A DNA stretch of 42,929 nucleotides from CAZSDU01 sp964605775. GTDB lineage: Bacteria; Bacteroidota; Bacteroidia; Bacteroidales; FEN-979. Of this stretch, positions 41,241 through 42,929 are shown piece after piece. The translations under genes were made by a program, and so were the position numbers. Position 1 is the stretch's first letter. Each line of letters begins with the position of its first letter. The stretch lies in assembly GCA_964605775.1 (NCBI GenBank), contig CAZSDU010000025.1, positions 1 to 42,929 of the forward strand, read 5' to 3'. A model generated the notes under the pieces. The model saw only the letters and a list, made by a program, of their open reading frames with translations, ran no database searches and was not told the DNA's origin.

Positions 41241-42173
41241 ATGATCAAACGAACCCTCTATTTTGGAAATCCAGCCTACCTGAATTTAAGGAATGGACAA
41301 TTGATTGTCCGGCTGCCTGAAATTGAGAATAACGATACTTTGCCAGAATCATTTAAAAAGGAGACAGTTGCTTCGATTCCAGTCGAGGATATTGGGGTAG
41401 TCGTGATCGACCATCAGCAAGTAACGATTACTCAGGGACTGATGGCTGCACTTATCGAAAACAATGCCGCTGTCATTGTTTGCAACGATACCCATCACCC
41501 CACCGGACTGATGTTGCCATTGGATATGCATAATATTCAGCACGAACGTTTTAAAGCCCAAATTGATGCAACCATTCCGCTGAAAAAGCAACTCTGGCAA
41601 CAAACCGTGGAAGCAAAAGTCGGAAACCAGGCCGCGCTGTTAAAAAAAGCAGGGTATGACCCTGGAAGGTTAATGGCCTTTGCCAGGTCAGTGAAATCAG
41701 GCGACCCCGAAAACATTGAGGGTACAGCGGCACATTATTACTGGAGTAACTTATTTAAAGATCATTTCGGATTTACCCGCGACCGGTATGGACATCCTCC
41801 GAACAATTTGCTGAACTATGGTTATGCCATTCTCCGGGCAATTACAGCACGTTCCCTGGTGGGATCAGGATTGCTCCCGACTTTGGGTATTCATCATTCC
41901 AATAAATACAATGCCTATTGCCTGGCCGATGATATTATGGAACCCTACCGGCCTTTTGTTGATGAAATTGTTTTCAACATTTCAGCAATCGGAATGGATT
42001 GTACTGAGCTCTCAGCAGAACTTAAAAAGCGATTGTTGGCTATTTGCACGGTAGATATTTATTTTGAGGATGAACGCAGTCCGCTGATGGTGGGAATGCA
42101 GCGTACAACGGCATCTCTGGCACAATGTTTTGAAGGGGAGAGGAGGAAAATAATTTATCCGGAACTAAAATAA
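41241..42173 (+). CDS. cas1: CRISPR integrase Cas1, type II
   Basis: The 310-residue integrase inserts new spacers together with Cas2. The metal ligands are visible: E160 in NIEGTAAHYYW, H218/H219 in LGIHHSNKYNAY, and the D230/D231-E234 group in LADDIMEPYRP. The N-terminal beta domain (RTLYFGNPAYLNLRNGQL) is typical of type II-C Cas1. It is followed 6 bases later by cas2. Confidence 0.97.
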   Translation: MIKRTLYFGNPAYLNLRNGQLIVRLPEIENNDTLPESFKKETVASIPVEDIGVVVIDHQQVTITQGLMAALIENNAAVIVCNDTHHPTGLMLPLDMHNIQHERFKAQIDATIPLKKQLWQQTVEAKVGNQAALLKKAGYDPGRLMAFARSVKSGDPENIEGTAAHYYWSNLFKDHFGFTRDRYGHPPNNLLNYGYAILRAITARSLVGSGLLPTLGIHHSNKYNAYCLADDIMEPYRPFVDEIVFNISAIGMDCTELSAELKKRLLAICTVDIYFEDERSPLMVGMQRTTASLAQCFEGERRKIIYPELK

Positions 42174-42179
42174 TGGTCT

Positions 42180-42533
42180 ATGAGTGAGATTGGTATTGCA
42201 CTCAGCCGTTTGAATGAATATCGGATTTTGTGGATTCTCGTATTTTTTGACTTGCCGGTTGTTAAGAAAAAGGATCGGAAAATTGCTGCACGTTTCCGTA
42301 AGGATATCATGCACAATGGTTTTTCCATGTTTCAGTTTTCTATCTATCTGCGCCATTGTCCGAGCCGAGAAAACGCCGATATGCATATCAAACGGGTGAA
42401 AAAACTACTCCCTGAAAAAGGTCATGTCGGAATTCTTACTGTTACTGACAAACAGTTTGGCAGCATGGAACTTTTTTATGGAAAACAAGAAACAACTTTG
42501 CCGGGAACCCCTCAGCAACTTGAATTGTTCTGA
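42180..42533 (+). CDS. cas2: CRISPR-associated Cas2, type II
   Basis: This 117-residue protein is the structural partner of Cas1. The conserved strand ILVFFDLPVVKKKDRK carries D24, and GFSMFQFSIYLRHCPSRENA follows, as in type II Cas2. It ends 17 bases before a leftward-facing terminator. Confidence 0.95.
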   Translation: MSEIGIALSRLNEYRILWILVFFDLPVVKKKDRKIAARFRKDIMHNGFSMFQFSIYLRHCPSRENADMHIKRVKKLLPEKGHVGILTVTDKQFGSMELFYGKQETTLPGTPQQLELF

Positions 42534-42544
42534 CCTGCAGAAAT

Positions 42545-42580
42545 AAAAAAAGTCCCGCATCCGGTCAGGACAGCGGGACT
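42545..42580 (-). terminator. Rho-independent terminator for leftward CRISPR transcripts
   Basis: Minus-strand AGTCCCGC pairs with GCGGGACT (42580-42551) with a short inner stem, and is followed at once by seven T. On the plus strand the T-run comes only after a 9-base gap, so the leftward reading is clearly better. It lies between cas2 and the array and would stop transcripts leaving the array, and perhaps cas mRNA too. Confidence 0.8.
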
Positions 42581-42647
42581 AAAACCACATTTTTTTCTTT
42601 GCAGAAACCCCATTTTTATAATAATATCAAGCCTTTCGGCGATATAT
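42581..42647. other. array-flanking sequence between terminator and first repeat
   Basis: This AT-rich flank contains a perfect small hairpin GCC-TTTC-GGC at 42631-42640, close to the first repeat. Its minus strand also contains GGTTTCTGCAAAGA (42609-42596), which resembles a shortened, inverted piece of the repeat. If the array is read leftward this is the trailer, not the classical leader. Confidence 0.4.
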
Positions 42648-42929
42648 GTTGTGGTTTCTATGTCAAAGATACAATCTGAAAGCAATTCACAACACAGAAC
42701 TCTTACACCTACAGAAATTATTGGTTGTGGTTTCTATGTCAAAGATACAATCTGAAAGCAATTCACAACGGTTGCCTGTGACGGGTCGAAGTCCGTATGG
42801 TTGTGGTTTCTATGTCAAAGATACAATCTGAAAGCAATTCACAACAACACTTGTTAACAATTTTTCAAGCGAAGTGTTGTGGTTTCTATGTCAAAGATAC
42901 AATCTGAAAGCAATTCACAACACACATAG
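42648..42929 (-). CRISPR. type II-C CRISPR array, continues beyond the window
   Basis: Four identical 46-base repeats lie at 42648-42693, 42724-42769, 42800-42845 and 42876-42921. Three spacers of exactly 30 bases lie between them (42694-42723, 42770-42799, 42846-42875), and a fourth begins at 42922. I place the transcript on the minus strand because (a) the minus-strand repeat start GTTGTGAATTGCTTTCAG pairs with the tracrRNA, (b) each repeat has a leftward TATCTTTG box, and (c) a leftward terminator follows the array. No protospacer was recognised by eye. Confidence 0.97.
42664..42692 (-). promoter_or_regulatory. promoter-like boxes inside each CRISPR repeat (first repeat shown)
   Basis: On the minus strand the repeat contains TTG (42692-42690), 18 bases, then TATCTTTG (42671-42664), an exact TAnnTTTG box. 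Identical copies lie at 42740-42768, 42816-42844 and 42892-42920. Transcription would start about ten bases before the end of the repeat and read through the whole 30-base spacer into the next repeat. Confidence 0.6.

Noticed and set aside
42646..42831. Short open frame running through the CRISPR repeats
   Set aside because: It consists of repeat and spacer sequence; the frame is open only because the repeat happens to lack stops in that phase.

Overview
The window looks like the chromosome of a Bacteroidota bacterium, probably Bacteroidales-like. Supporting signs are -7 promoter boxes of the TAnnTTTG type in front of many genes, few Shine-Dalgarno sites, a DUF2723 glycosyltransferase-like giant, an OstA-like LptA, a Bacteroidota-type LptD, a CarboxypepD_reg-like protein and a type II-C CRISPR locus with 46-bp repeats. 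I cannot name genus or species. No rRNA, tRNA or prophage was seen.

Layout. 1-2 kb: an AT-rich, left-truncated membrane-protein gene, then two overlapping Y1 (HUH) transposase-like genes. 2-16 kb: housekeeping genes in short operons: a CarboxypepD_reg-like protein, gpmA plus a metallophosphatase, a DUF2723 protein plus polysaccharide deacetylase, radC, birA, an outer-membrane protein, a 40-residue lipoprotein, ung, a di-haem peroxidase plus ispE, and tgt plus lptG. 16-20 kb: GT2 glycosyltransferase, ECF sigma factor, hutU. 20-24 kb: a lipoprotein, then an ECF sigma / membrane anti-sigma-like / exported CHAT-protease operon, then ridA. 24-31 kb: envelope genes (LptD, amidase, MCE protein, OstA/LptA). 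31-35.6 kb: gatE-gatD, the amidotransferase otherwise typical of archaea, and a transglutaminase-like protein.

35.8-42.9 kb: a complete type II-C CRISPR-Cas locus: tracrRNA (minus strand), cas9 (1545 aa), a Y1/RAYT gene whose start overlaps the cas9 stop, cas1, cas2 and an array that runs off the right edge (4 repeats visible, 46-bp repeats, 30-bp spacers). The tracrRNA has a well-formed Bacteroidota promoter whose predicted start falls at the anti-repeat, and it ends in a hairpin plus T-run. Every repeat carries a TATCTTTG box reading leftward, and a terminator between cas2 and the array also faces leftward. Anti-repeat pairing, repeat promoters and terminator together indicate that crRNAs are transcribed towards cas2, each possibly from its own repeat.

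Most unusual points: the RAYT gene between cas9 and cas1 with a perfect 39-nt palindrome inside its own coding sequence; promoter boxes inside CRISPR repeats; bacterial GatDE; the sigma/anti-sigma/CHAT module; a leader element (CCGGATTAAGCA type, with a hairpin abutting the ATG) shared by a transposase gene, radC and, more loosely, an ECF sigma gene; and a G10 tract inside ispE. All functional statements come from reading motifs; no database search was run.
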